Shown in pieces: positions 8,452 through 15,764 of a stretch of 64,000 nucleotides of DNA; position 1 is the stretch's first letter, and each line of letters opens with the position of its first letter. The DNA is taken from assembly GCF_042852765.1 (NCBI RefSeq), contig NZ_AP031414.1. One strand, given 5' to 3'. Below the pieces are notes generated by a model that made no database searches, was not told where the DNA came from, and saw only the letters and a list, made by a program, of their open reading frames with translations. Source of the stretch: Schaedlerella glycyrrhizinilytica_A. Lineage in GTDB: Bacteria > Bacillota > Clostridia > Lachnospirales > Lachnospiraceae. Made by a program: the position numbers and the translations under genes.

Positions 8452-10764
8452 TTAATATTTATGAAAATTATTTCTGATATTATATACATAAATACTTAAT
8501 ATTCCTGAGAACAGGAGTATTAAGAGCAAAAGGTTGATAGAAGTGGTATCCCCTGTTTTAACAGCTTTTTCAGAAGCAGCGTCATTGGCAGAAGATTCAG
8601 ACACCAGATCTTGTGCAGAAGGATCTGGTGATTCTGGATCCGATGTTTCTGATTCAGGTGTTTGTGTTTCCGAAAATTGAGGAAGTGAATCTTCCGGATC
8701 CGGAGATTCTATGTCCGGAGCTTCTACATTTGGAGCTTCTATATCAGGAGCCTCTATATTCGGAACTTCCGGATCCGGTGAATCTGGATTCGGTGTTTCT
8801 ATATCTGGTTTTTCAATGTCTGGTTTTTCCGGATAATTGCCGTAAGGATGTCCACAGATTTCGCAGATTGCCCGATTCGGGAAAATGGCTGCGCCGCCGG
8901 TACAATTCCCTTCGTTGAGATGATATCCACATCCGTTTAGACATTCCTGATAATGTTTGTCCTGGGTTTGAATCCAATATCCGGGCTGATGACCGGTAGC
9001 CGGTAGAATAAGATCTTTCAGGGAAACTTCTGTCATTATTCCGTTTTCCTTAAGATAGAGTTTTCCGGCTGTATCTTTGTAATGTGCTTTTATGCCATCT
9101 GTTTCACACGTCGGCGCAAGTGAATCGACAGAAATGTAGGTGTCACCGGATAACTGAATCGTTATATCTTCACTATGATTGACCATATTCATATCACCGC
9201 GGAATACAGCGGTTAAAGTACAAGAACCGGGTGAGAGGATTCCGTTAGATGTAGGATAGGTCATAGTATAAGTTCCGGAATTATCTGCATTTACAAAGTT
9301 CGAAAGCTGGTATCCATCTGCAAACAGAGCCATTTGACCGTTGGTCGGAGAAAGCAGGACCTTTGGACTTTCGACAGAGTTTGGGGAAAGACCGGTAGCT
9401 TTTGGTGTGACTGCGATTGTAATCATATCTCCATAGTTAAAATCAGTTGTTTCATTTTTTTCGTGATAAGATTTTACACCGCCATCAAAGATTGTTTGGG
9501 AAGGCAATATGGAAAACTCTTTTTTGCATTCCGTGGGGAGTATGTAACGATTCGCATCCTTTCCGCTTAGGACAGCGGTGGCGGTATAGGTTCCTACAAG
9601 ATTTGCTTCTTCGTTTACAGTAAGGGTAACATCATCGCCGGGAGCAATGTTTGATGCAGTCAGCTCCGGTTTTTTTTGAGTTCCGTCATATATAAAATTT
9701 GTTTCGCCCCAAAGTAATTGTAACTCCGTTTGCTGAGGAGAAAGAAATTTATTCCATGTAGCATCTCCGGTAGAAAGAGTCGTGATGCAAGAAACTAAAC
9801 TTCCACTTCCATTGTCAGCTGTTGTGACGAATGCTTTTTCATCTTTATTGATCACACTGTAACGCTGCATTCCATTGGCTTCATCATCATCAGAGTCTGA
9901 AAAATAAACGCCGGTAAGATGACCGTCTGTATCGTACTCAACACCCCAGATTGTGACAACATGGGCACTTTTTCTCATATCATAAGTTAACGAGACAAGA
10001 TCTCCTCTGGTTATATAATACTTTAAATCAGCAGAAAGGGTATCATATCCATGGTCGTACAGATGTCGAGTTGTTAAAATCTCTGTTCCAAATACGGTAT
10101 AAAAAAATCCGCCGTTTGGGTCGGGACCTTTTTGAATCAAATCCGGTCCGTCAAAACCGGGATCATTAGTTCCTGCGTTCTCTTTTGGATAATATCCATT
10201 GATAAATTGATCGACCAGAAGATCCGGCCAATAACCTTCTTTCCGATTAGAGAATTGTTTGAGAAATATATTATAAATGGATCGATTATCCTGTGTGGTG
10301 ACTGGAGTCTGTAAAGAACGAATCTCATCTGCCCGCGGGGCATTTGGGTATGAAGTTAGATAGTCATTGATATTGTCCGTGTTTTGGGCAATCCACCAGT
10401 GGAGCATATTGGTAGCAACTGCGGCAAAACAAAGATTGGCATCTTGTGCCTGTGTTTCGGTCTTGTTGATATCATACCATCCGTTACCGGATTGGTATGG
10501 TGCAATGTATTCGATATAGCGGACATTATTTATCTCTGTAACTACTTTTTTAAAGTCGCTGTCATCACCGCCCATTTTGGGAGGCGTGATTCCATCTGCC
10601 CAAAAGATTGTACGTGGTTTTCCGTCTTCTGTAATATAGTTTGTAGTGGTTCCTGCTTTTGTTTCCTCGTGAGCTTTTAACGTTAAAGAGGGGGAAATTG
10701 TACCACTTAATAAAATTGTACTCAATATGCAGGAAAAGAGAAAAAATTTTTTCCTTTGTTTCAT
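8452..10764 (-). CDS. IdeS/Mac-like (C66) surface cysteine protease, copy 2
   Basis: The 770-aa paralogue has the same length and domain order as the gene at 1100-3412. It has a signal peptide, a C66 domain with Lys101, Cys112, His268, Asp290 and Asp292 all kept, MBG/Ig-like modules, a Cys-rich module, a Pro/Glu-rich spacer, then KTGD, a hydrophobic segment and a short charged tail. Catalytic and Ig-like parts are nearly identical between copies, while the wall spacer has been rebuilt here with repeated PDIEAP-type units. The start at 10764 follows AAAGGA. Both copies lie in the same orientation and bracket the AraC-symporter-GH2 cassette. Substrate specificity (immunoglobulin or other) is not shown by the sequence. 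Confidence 0.85.
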   Translation of the reverse strand: MKQRKKFFLFSCILSTILLSGTISPSLTLKAHEETKAGTTTNYITEDGKPRTIFWADGITPPKMGGDDSDFKKVVTEINNVRYIEYIAPYQSGNGWYDINKTETQAQDANLCFAAVATNMLHWWIAQNTDNINDYLTSYPNAPRADEIRSLQTPVTTQDNRSIYNIFLKQFSNRKEGYWPDLLVDQFINGYYPKENAGTNDPGFDGPDLIQKGPDPNGGFFYTVFGTEILTTRHLYDHGYDTLSADLKYYITRGDLVSLTYDMRKSAHVVTIWGVEYDTDGHLTGVYFSDSDDDEANGMQRYSVINKDEKAFVTTADNGSGSLVSCITTLSTGDATWNKFLSPQQTELQLLWGETNFIYDGTQKKPELTASNIAPGDDVTLTVNEEANLVGTYTATAVLSGKDANRYILPTECKKEFSILPSQTIFDGGVKSYHEKNETTDFNYGDMITIAVTPKATGLSPNSVESPKVLLSPTNGQMALFADGYQLSNFVNADNSGTYTMTYPTSNGILSPGSCTLTAVFRGDMNMVNHSEDITIQLSGDTYISVDSLAPTCETDGIKAHYKDTAGKLYLKENGIMTEVSLKDLILPATGHQPGYWIQTQDKHYQECLNGCGYHLNEGNCTGGAAIFPNRAICEICGHPYGNYPEKPDIEKPDIETPNPDSPDPEVPNIEAPDIEAPNVEAPDIESPDPEDSLPQFSETQTPESETSDPESPDPSAQDLVSESSANDAASEKAVKTGDTTSINLLLLILLFSGILSIYVYNIRNNFHKY

Positions 10765-10797
10765 AAAAGTTCCTTTCTGGTTAAATATTGCAGATTA

Positions 10798-10826
10798 ATT
10801 CTAACATAGAATGTTATTGAAGTAAA
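10798..10826 (-). promoter_or_regulatory. Promoter of protease copy 2
   Basis: On the minus strand, -35 TTTACT, a 17-nt spacer and -10 TAGAAT are seen, with the same ACATTTACTTCA context as copy 1. Confidence 0.65.
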
Positions 10827-10893
10827 TGTTAAGATAAAAAATAAAAAGATAAAAAAATGAAAAACAAAATTAATGATAAACGATAAAAAATTA

Positions 10894-10923
10894 TTGACAA
10901 ATGTATTTTGATAAGAGTAGAAT
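10894..10923 (+). promoter_or_regulatory. Promoter of the DUF2975/XRE operon
   Basis: TTGACA is followed 18 nt later by TAGAAT, about 30 nt before the ATG at 10953. It is a good vegetative promoter. Confidence 0.7.
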
Positions 10924-10952
10924 AAAAGTATAAAAGGAAAGGAGAATTTGTT

Positions 10953-11603
10953 ATGGGAGACAATCATAAACAGAAAGATTATTATGATCGTAGAGATGGC
11001 AGACCGGAAATGAAGTATCACGGGACGATGGGAGTGACACTTTTTCTCATGGTTCTTCTCACAGGAATCTGTCTGGTGTATGTTTTTATGATGCTGCGTG
11101 TGGCGCCGGAAAAGGTGAGCGCTAACAGAGAAATTGTTGAGAATGAAATGTTTCGATTTGAGATTGATGAGATGGGCAGCTTCAGCAATCTGTCAGGTGA
11201 TATGCTGGGAATCGAGGCGGCAGAAGAGAATCCCAAAGCAGTCTGGTTGTCCTATGGGATTGCGATGTTATTTACTACTTATCTGCCCTGGCTGTTTATT
11301 TTATGGTTTGTGAGAAACATTATTGTCTATGCTGTTCAGATGAGGGAACCTTTTTCAAAAATTACTGCGAGATCTGTCCGGAACATTGGATTTGTTTTAC
11401 TATACATTGCAATCAGCAAGCAGTTGGTAGCATTTTTACTGCCACGTATATGGGGAGGAGTTTCTCCGGAGATTGATCTTATAAATCAGCCGGCTACCGT
11501 AAACTGTATGACGCTGGGATTATTAGGACTTCTATTTCTCTTCCTTTCCCGTGTTTTTCGCTATGGCTGTGAATTGCAGGAAGAATCCGATACAACTATT
11601 TAA
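10953..11603 (+). CDS. DUF2975 membrane protein
   Basis: The 216-aa protein has four hydrophobic segments (about residues 27-49, 96-117, 135-153 and 178-198) and a soluble loop of about 40 residues between the first two. This is the DUF2975 pattern. Such proteins are commonly encoded next to a small Cro/C1-type regulator, as here, where that gene starts 12 bp downstream. The function is unknown; a membrane signal that controls the regulator is one idea. The start ATG follows GGAAAGGAG. Confidence 0.75.
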   Translation: MGDNHKQKDYYDRRDGRPEMKYHGTMGVTLFLMVLLTGICLVYVFMMLRVAPEKVSANREIVENEMFRFEIDEMGSFSNLSGDMLGIEAAEENPKAVWLSYGIAMLFTTYLPWLFILWFVRNIIVYAVQMREPFSKITARSVRNIGFVLLYIAISKQLVAFLLPRIWGGVSPEIDLINQPATVNCMTLGLLGLLFLFLSRVFRYGCELQEESDTTI

Positions 11604-11615
11604 GGAGTATGTGCT

Positions 11616-11831
11616 ATGGCAATCATATTAAGACTTGACCGGGTCATGGCAGACCGAAAAATTTCTTTGAACGAGCTGGCAGAGCGAGTGGGGATTACGA
11701 ATGTGAATCTTTCCAATCTGAAAACCGGAAAGGTAAAAGCTATTCGATTTTCTACACTCAACGCAATCTGCCGGGAGCTACATTGCCAGCCAGGGGATAT
11801 ATTGGAATATCAAGGAGATTCAAAAGAATAG
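11616..11831 (+). CDS. Small XRE (Cro/C1) regulator, YozG-like
   Basis: The 71-aa protein consists almost entirely of one helix-turn-helix domain: SLNELAERVGITNVNLSNLK is the HTH core and RELHCQPGDILEY the typical C-terminal end. It is translated from ATG after AAGGAGTATG. It is cotranscribed with the DUF2975 gene and likely regulates that operon. Confidence 0.85.
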   Translation: MAIILRLDRVMADRKISLNELAERVGITNVNLSNLKTGKVKAIRFSTLNAICRELHCQPGDILEYQGDSKE

Positions 11832-11919
11832 AATGCTGGTTTTTCGAAGGGGAGAACTGGGAAAATTTAATATTGCGGTATTTTAACAAATGAGAGAATT
11901 GTATGAGGGATTACCGTTA

Positions 11920-11929
11920 TGATTACATT
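11920..11929 (+). other. Orphan integrase arm-type motif
   Basis: TGATTACATT is identical to the motifs repeated at both ends of element 1, but it lies outside (left of) the outermost att copy. It is best read as the relic of another element's right end. The rest of 11832-11993 holds only this motif and a hairpin; no gene is seen. Confidence 0.5.
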
Positions 11930-11943
11930 TCGTTTTTTTTACA

Positions 11944-11991
11944 CAAAAAAAGCCTTAAAACAGCAATTTCACGCAGTTTTTAAGGCTTTTT
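11944..11991. terminator. Bidirectional hairpin terminator left of att copy C
   Basis: AAAAAAAGCCTTAAAA pairs with TTTTTAAGGCTTTTT. Similar terminator-type hairpins lie just left of the other two att copies. Confidence 0.75.
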
Positions 11992-11993
11992 AA

Positions 11994-12015
11994 AGCAGGG
12001 GATGAGAGAATCGAA
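11994..12015. repeat. att copy C (22-bp match to tRNA-Trp 3' end)
   Basis: The 22 bp from AGCAGGGGATGAG to ATCGAA are identical to the start of the two 43-bp copies at 18274 and 25768, then diverge. It marks the left end of element 1. Confidence 0.8.
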
Positions 12016-12073
12016 TACAAAGTGAAAATGTGCATAAATACGTTTACAATAGTGTAAATCAGATTAGAGATTA

Positions 12074-12093
12074 TGATTACGTATGATTACATT
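12074..12093 (+). repeat. Integrase arm-type sites, left end of element 1
   Basis: Two 10-bp units lie end to end, TGATTACGTA and TGATTACATT. They match three units at the other end of the element (18180-18211). Confidence 0.6.
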
Positions 12094-12135
12094 TAAAAGA
12101 AAGGGAAGATGATATGTGCCATAGGCAGTCGGAAT

Positions 12136-12531
12136 TTAATATCCGGTTGCCTGTTTTATTTTAAAAGAATCATTAGTTGAATCATAGTATAATATAAAAA
12201 GTATATTTCCTTTAGCTATGGCTTTTCGGTTTTGATAAACAGTAGCAATAAGATGAATAGGGCGGTGTTCAATGGGATAAGATAATAGGAGTGTTTTAAA
12301 CGAATTATTTTTAAAGCATTCGATTATTTTTTTTGAGCATTTTTCAAAGTTGTGTACTGGATAAGTTGTAATCACATTAATATACAACGTGATGTCTGCA
12401 TCTTCATCTGACGAAGAACTATATGAGCTTATAGCATCAATGTTACAGGTGATGAACCTGTTGTAAATATATGTTGAACCACAAATTACGAGAAAGAATA
12501 GAAGTAAGTATGTTAATTTTTTTTTATTCAT
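12136..12531 (-). CDS. Membrane-anchored protein of unknown function (element 1)
   Basis: The 131-aa protein has a basic N-terminus (MNKKK), one hydrophobic segment (about residues 7-24) and an outward-facing remainder rich in aromatic and beta-prone residues. The cysteine in LVICGS is not in a canonical lipobox, so it is more likely a membrane anchor than a lipoprotein. I do not recognise the family. It is transcribed opposite to the transfer genes. The start ATG follows GGAG with 8-nt spacing. Confidence 0.55.
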   Translation of the reverse strand: MNKKKLTYLLLFFLVICGSTYIYNRFITCNIDAISSYSSSSDEDADITLYINVITTYPVHNFEKCSKKIIECFKNNSFKTLLLSYPIEHRPIHLIATVYQNRKAIAKGNILFILYYDSTNDSFKIKQATGY

Positions 12532-12646
12532 TGATAAATCTCCATTAAATAATATTTAAATACCTAACTATATAGTAACTTACTAAATAGTAAATTACTA
12601 GATGGAGATCTAAAAATTATAATAAACAAAAGGAGTTTATTATAAA

Positions 12647-12856
12647 ATGAAGCATATACATGTCAGAATAAATGAATTATTAGAAGAAAACGGTATAAGT
12701 AGAAATAAGATTTGCAAAGATTTAGAGATCCCGAGAGGAAATTTTAATAGGTATTCTCGTGATGAATTTCAACGGATTGACGCAAATTTAATAATAAAGT
12801 TGTGTGAGTATTTTGAATGTGACATACAAGATCTTTTGGAAATAGTGGATGATTAA
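12647..12856 (+). CDS. Small XRE-type regulator (element 1)
   Basis: The 69-aa protein consists of a Cro/C1 helix-turn-helix: RINELLEENGISRNKICKDL, then an atypical recognition segment PRGNFNRYSRDE, and the usual end LCEYFECDIQDLLEI. It starts after AAAGGAG. By position it probably controls the element's transfer genes. A rho-independent terminator follows directly. Confidence 0.75.
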   Translation: MKHIHVRINELLEENGISRNKICKDLEIPRGNFNRYSRDEFQRIDANLIIKLCEYFECDIQDLLEIVDD

Positions 12857-12880
12857 AGCGGAACTGAGTTCCGTTTTTTT
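12857..12880 (+). terminator. Terminator after the element 1 regulator
   Basis: CGGAACTGAGTTCCG followed by T8. The same 17-nt hairpin core GCGGAACTGAGTTCCG(C) recurs in element 2 at 24008-24046. Confidence 0.85.
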
Positions 12881-12933
12881 TATTGGGAATTTTGCGGAGC
12901 ACAACGATTCTTTGTTGTGCTTGATTACCATGA

Positions 12934-13015
12934 AAAATAAAAGAGTAGATCAGTCAATAGAATGCAGAATGCATTGGCGAAGCCTTTACTATTGATTGGT
13001 CTACTTTTTTATTTT
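12934..13015. other. Large intergenic hairpin in element 1
   Basis: Arms 12934-12960 and 12989-13015 pair over about 26 bp with a few G-U pairs. The loop contains its own hairpin, AATGCA/TGCATT. The A-rich outer arm and the T-rich end would let it act as a terminator in either direction. Confidence 0.7.
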
Positions 13016-13052
13016 ATATCTCAAAATTAAAAAAATAAAATCTTTCATATTC

Positions 13053-13102
13053 TTTCTGCCGGATGGAGTGGCAGAGCCAGAATAGATCGCATCCGGTAGA
13101 AA
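13053..13102 (+). promoter_or_regulatory. Hairpin at the ribosome binding site of the 13116 gene
   Basis: A 13-bp stem (TTTCTGCCGGATG with CATCCGGTAGAAA, one G-U pair) has a 24-nt loop. The 3' arm runs into AAGGA at 13101-13105, so folding would partly mask the site. Confidence 0.6.
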
Positions 13103-13115
13103 GGATACCGGAGAG

Positions 13116-13559
13116 ATGGAGAGAAATTATATTAGTTTTGAGTATTTGGAAGAGATCATTGGAGAAAAAAATATGAAGTCATTTTGTATAGCAATGAAAA
13201 CAAAGATGGATGACAACGGTAAAGAAAAATTACAAGTAGGGTTTGTTGATGATTCACGGTACCAAAAGTATGATGAAGCGTTTAGGCTGAATAAAAATGT
13301 CCCTAAAAATTATGATACCTTACTGGAATTATCAGAAGTGTTAAGGGAAAATGGGCAAGAGAAAGAACAGGAGGAAATTTTTGAGTTGTTAGAGGGAAAG
13401 AGGCTTTCAATTAGTTATATGCGTATTCGGAAAAGACTTATATGCTATGATCTGGAAAATGGATTTAGTGTAAAAGAAGTTGCGGATAAATATGATTGCA
13501 ATTTATCTACGGTATACAGGATTAAAAAAAGTTTTGCAAAACGAGTACAAAAAAAATAA
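13116..13559 (+). CDS. HTH-containing protein of unknown function (element 1)
   Basis: The 147-aa protein is charged and soluble. Its C-terminal 45 residues look like a sigma-region-4 or resolvase-type helix-turn-helix: ENGFSVKEVADKYDCNLSTVYRIKKSF. The N-terminal part (residues 1-95) matches nothing I know. A DNA-binding role in control or replication of the element is likely but inferred. It is preceded by the hairpin at 13053-13102. Confidence 0.6.
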   Translation: MERNYISFEYLEEIIGEKNMKSFCIAMKTKMDDNGKEKLQVGFVDDSRYQKYDEAFRLNKNVPKNYDTLLELSEVLRENGQEKEQEEIFELLEGKRLSISYMRIRKRLICYDLENGFSVKEVADKYDCNLSTVYRIKKSFAKRVQKK

Positions 13560-13587
13560 AAAAAGAAAACGCGTAGTAAGATGATAC

Positions 13588-13601
13588 TGTCTTCGAAGAC
13601 A
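13588..13601. repeat. 14-bp perfect palindrome
   Basis: TGTCTTCGAAGACA lies between two element 1 genes, 36 bp upstream of the next start. It could be an operator or a short mRNA hairpin. Confidence 0.6.
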
Positions 13602-13636
13602 AAACGAGATGAAATAAGTTAAAAAGGAGAATAACG

Positions 13637-13942
13637 ATGATGAAAACAAGAATGATTGAATTGGGGAAAATTGTATTTCCGGAGGTATGGATTGAGTTTA
13701 ATCCTCAATACGCAAAAAATGCAATGCACGTTGCAATCTGTACGGATGGAGTCCATGTGGGAATCTACTATACACAGGAAGAAGCAAGTAAGTTAAGCAA
13801 AAGTCAAATGGAAAATATAGATGCATATGCAGAAAGTTTTGGATTTGCGAAAGATTATCGAGTATACGGCATTATCGAGCAAGATGTTATTGATGGAACA
13901 TTGATGAAAAATGTGGGTAATGCAGAGTTGGTTAGAGATTGA
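13637..13942 (+). CDS. Small hypothetical protein (element 1)
   Basis: The 101-aa soluble protein has no membrane segment. It starts at ATG after AAGGAG. I do not recognise it. Its place just ahead of the translocase and relaxase genes is the place where many Firmicute mobilizable elements carry small accessory transfer proteins. Confidence 0.55.
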   Translation: MMKTRMIELGKIVFPEVWIEFNPQYAKNAMHVAICTDGVHVGIYYTQEEASKLSKSQMENIDAYAESFGFAKDYRVYGIIEQDVIDGTLMKNVGNAELVRD

Positions 13943-13953
13943 TATGAAAAAGT

Positions 13954-13979
13954 GGAGCAGAGATATGTAACTCTGCTCC
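13954..13979 (+). promoter_or_regulatory. Hairpin with AUGUAA loop upstream of the 14003 gene
   Basis: A perfect 9-bp stem GGAGCAGAG / CTCTGCTCC encloses ATATGTAA. The downstream gene has its own AGGAG at 13991. Confidence 0.65.
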
Positions 13980-14002
13980 GAGGAGAAGAAAGGAGATTTT
14001 TT

Positions 14003-14410
14003 ATGCTTAATAATGGATACAGATATGTAAAGAATATCATTGATATTGAGAAGTTTTTAAAGGATACCAGAAACAAATATCGGCTGATTTCTCAGAGACG
14101 TTTTAAAGGGAAAACAAGGGAAAATGGAGAAATTGTGATTCCGGAGGGAGCAACACTTAGTTTACAGATTCTTGAAGATCATTCAGAACCAGTGATCGAT
14201 AAAAATACAGGAGAGCAGAAGCCGGATAACGTGTTAGAGACTTTTGAAGTGACTATTGTAGGTGCTCAATATCCTTTACCAATAAAAAAGGGAAGTATGG
14301 TTCGTTTGTACGATTTTATACCGGAATTTAGTTATTACATCAATTATAATTTTATTCTTCGTTTTGGACGAGTTGAAGAAATTAAGGACAGTAAAGATGT
14401 TACAGATTAA
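14003..14410 (+). CDS. Hypothetical protein, possibly YdcP/DUF961-like (element 1)
   Basis: The 135-aa soluble protein is mostly beta-strand. The segment VIPEGATLSLQILED near residues 41-55 and the position before an FtsK-like gene recall the YdcP/DUF961 proteins of ICEs such as ICEBs1 and Tn916, but the resemblance is weak. The start at 14003 is preferred over an upstream in-frame GTG (13952) because AGGAG lies 7 nt before it and the upstream region folds into a hairpin. Its end overlaps the next gene by 14 nt. Confidence 0.55.
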   Translation: MLNNGYRYVKNIIDIEKFLKDTRNKYRLISQRRFKGKTRENGEIVIPEGATLSLQILEDHSEPVIDKNTGEQKPDNVLETFEVTIVGAQYPLPIKKGSMVRLYDFIPEFSYYINYNFILRFGRVEEIKDSKDVTD

Positions 14411-15707
14411 AAGCGAACGTGTGAAAAGGACAATTTTATCTTTGAGCATGGAACTATTACTGCTTAGTGGAATTCTGCTTGTGGTTAATAATTACATGCG
14501 GAATCAATATTTAATCTATGGATCAGTGATAGCAACACTCATGGCTAGTTTGATTTTGAGCGTTATGGGTATATTTTGGATGATTAATAATCATTTGTCT
14601 AAAGGTATGGATTATGCAAAACGTCATGCAAAAATATTACATCAACTGGAACGTGCATTGTTTGATAGTGGGTATTATATTGAGAGAATGGTGCTTAATC
14701 AAAAATGTGCAGTAATTCCTCACATTGATATTAATCTTTCAGATGATTTGAAAAGTGGTCAGATACGCATAAGAAATAGCATTAAATTAGATAAACGACT
14801 TGAAGAACTTCCGATTAGTTCTGCACTACCAGACGAATATATTTTGACACAATCATATATTGCGGATGATTGTAATGATTATATTTATGAGTTTGAACTG
14901 TATCACCTGGAACAACTGAAATTTACATCATTAGATCAGTTCATAGAACATGAAGCTGATATAGGAATGTATGAGATCTTCTTGGATTCAAGGCATATTG
15001 TTCCGGTATTCCATACACTTATAATCGGACAAACTGGATCAGGGAAATCGTATTGTTTGTATAATTTTATCTTGCAAATGATAACAAAACCAAAGCCGTA
15101 TGAATTATATATTGCCGATCCTAAATATAGCGGTCTTTATGCGCTAGGAAACAAGATAAATCAGAATCAGGTTGCGTCTAGTGTTGAAGAGATTATTGTT
15201 TTGCTGCGGAGTTTTCAGAACAGATTGGAAGAGAGAAAAAAAGAATTTAGTCAAAAATTGTTGTTAAAACTGGATAGCGACTTTAAAGATTTTGACTTAG
15301 TACCAATTTGTTTAATCATTGATGAGTACAGTTCTTTTCGAGCATCATTAAGCCGCTATGATAAGAAGACAAGAGATTTTGTTGATGAAGTCATTGGCAA
15401 TGTTGTGCGCGAAGGAAGACAGCTTGGATGTTTTTGTATAATAGCACAGCAACAGTCTAATGCATCCAATCTTCCGACAGAATTACGTGAGAATATACCT
15501 TTTAAGATTATTTTGGGAATGGCTGAACGACAGACATATATGACAGCTTTAGGTGTATATCCTGATAATGCTAAAAGGCATTTTGACAGGGGGCAAGGAT
15601 TGCTTGTCTATCCGCAAATTGCAACTCCTGAGACTCCGGCGGTAACGTCTGTCGCAACTTTAAATTTCGATATTTTAAAAGCAGTAGATAGAATATTGCA
15701 GTTATAG
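14397..15707 (+). CDS. FtsK/SpoIIIE-type DNA translocase (TcpA-like coupling protein)
   Basis: The 436-aa protein has two N-terminal membrane segments (about residues 15-33 and 43-64) followed by an FtsK/HerA motor domain. Walker A is GQTGSGKS and Walker B is ICLIIDEYSS. Proteins of this type bring relaxase-bound DNA to a conjugation channel in ICEs and IMEs of Gram-positive bacteria. It sits directly upstream of the relaxase gene. The start ATG 14397 (AAGGA 10 nt upstream) is preferred over TTG 14364. It overlaps the preceding gene, which suggests translational coupling. Confidence 0.82.
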   Translation: MLQIKSERVKRTILSLSMELLLLSGILLVVNNYMRNQYLIYGSVIATLMASLILSVMGIFWMINNHLSKGMDYAKRHAKILHQLERALFDSGYYIERMVLNQKCAVIPHIDINLSDDLKSGQIRIRNSIKLDKRLEELPISSALPDEYILTQSYIADDCNDYIYEFELYHLEQLKFTSLDQFIEHEADIGMYEIFLDSRHIVPVFHTLIIGQTGSGKSYCLYNFILQMITKPKPYELYIADPKYSGLYALGNKINQNQVASSVEEIIVLLRSFQNRLEERKKEFSQKLLLKLDSDFKDFDLVPICLIIDEYSSFRASLSRYDKKTRDFVDEVIGNVVREGRQLGCFCIIAQQQSNASNLPTELRENIPFKIILGMAERQTYMTALGVYPDNAKRHFDRGQGLLVYPQIATPETPAVTSVATLNFDILKAVDRILQL

Positions 15708-15725
15708 ATTTGGAAAGGAGTATAA

Positions 15726-15750
15726 GCTGGGGGGATGTAATCACCCCAGC
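15726..15750 (+). promoter_or_regulatory. Hairpin with AUGUAA loop before the relaxase gene
   Basis: GCTGGGG pairs with CCCCAGC; the loop GGATGTAATCA holds ATG-TAA. AAAGGAG at 15714-15720 lies upstream of the hairpin, whereas the relaxase ATG at 15765 lies 14 nt after it with no good site of its own. Confidence 0.6.
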
Positions 15751-15764
15751 TCCACAAAAAGATA

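Noticed and set aside
1100..10764. Calling the two proteases proven immunoglobulin-cleaving enzymes
   Set aside because: Catalytic residues match IdeS, but substrate specificity depends on surfaces I cannot judge from sequence.
12922..12928. Extra TGATTAC arm site inside element 1
   Set aside because: A 7-base match away from the ends is expected by chance in AT-rich DNA.
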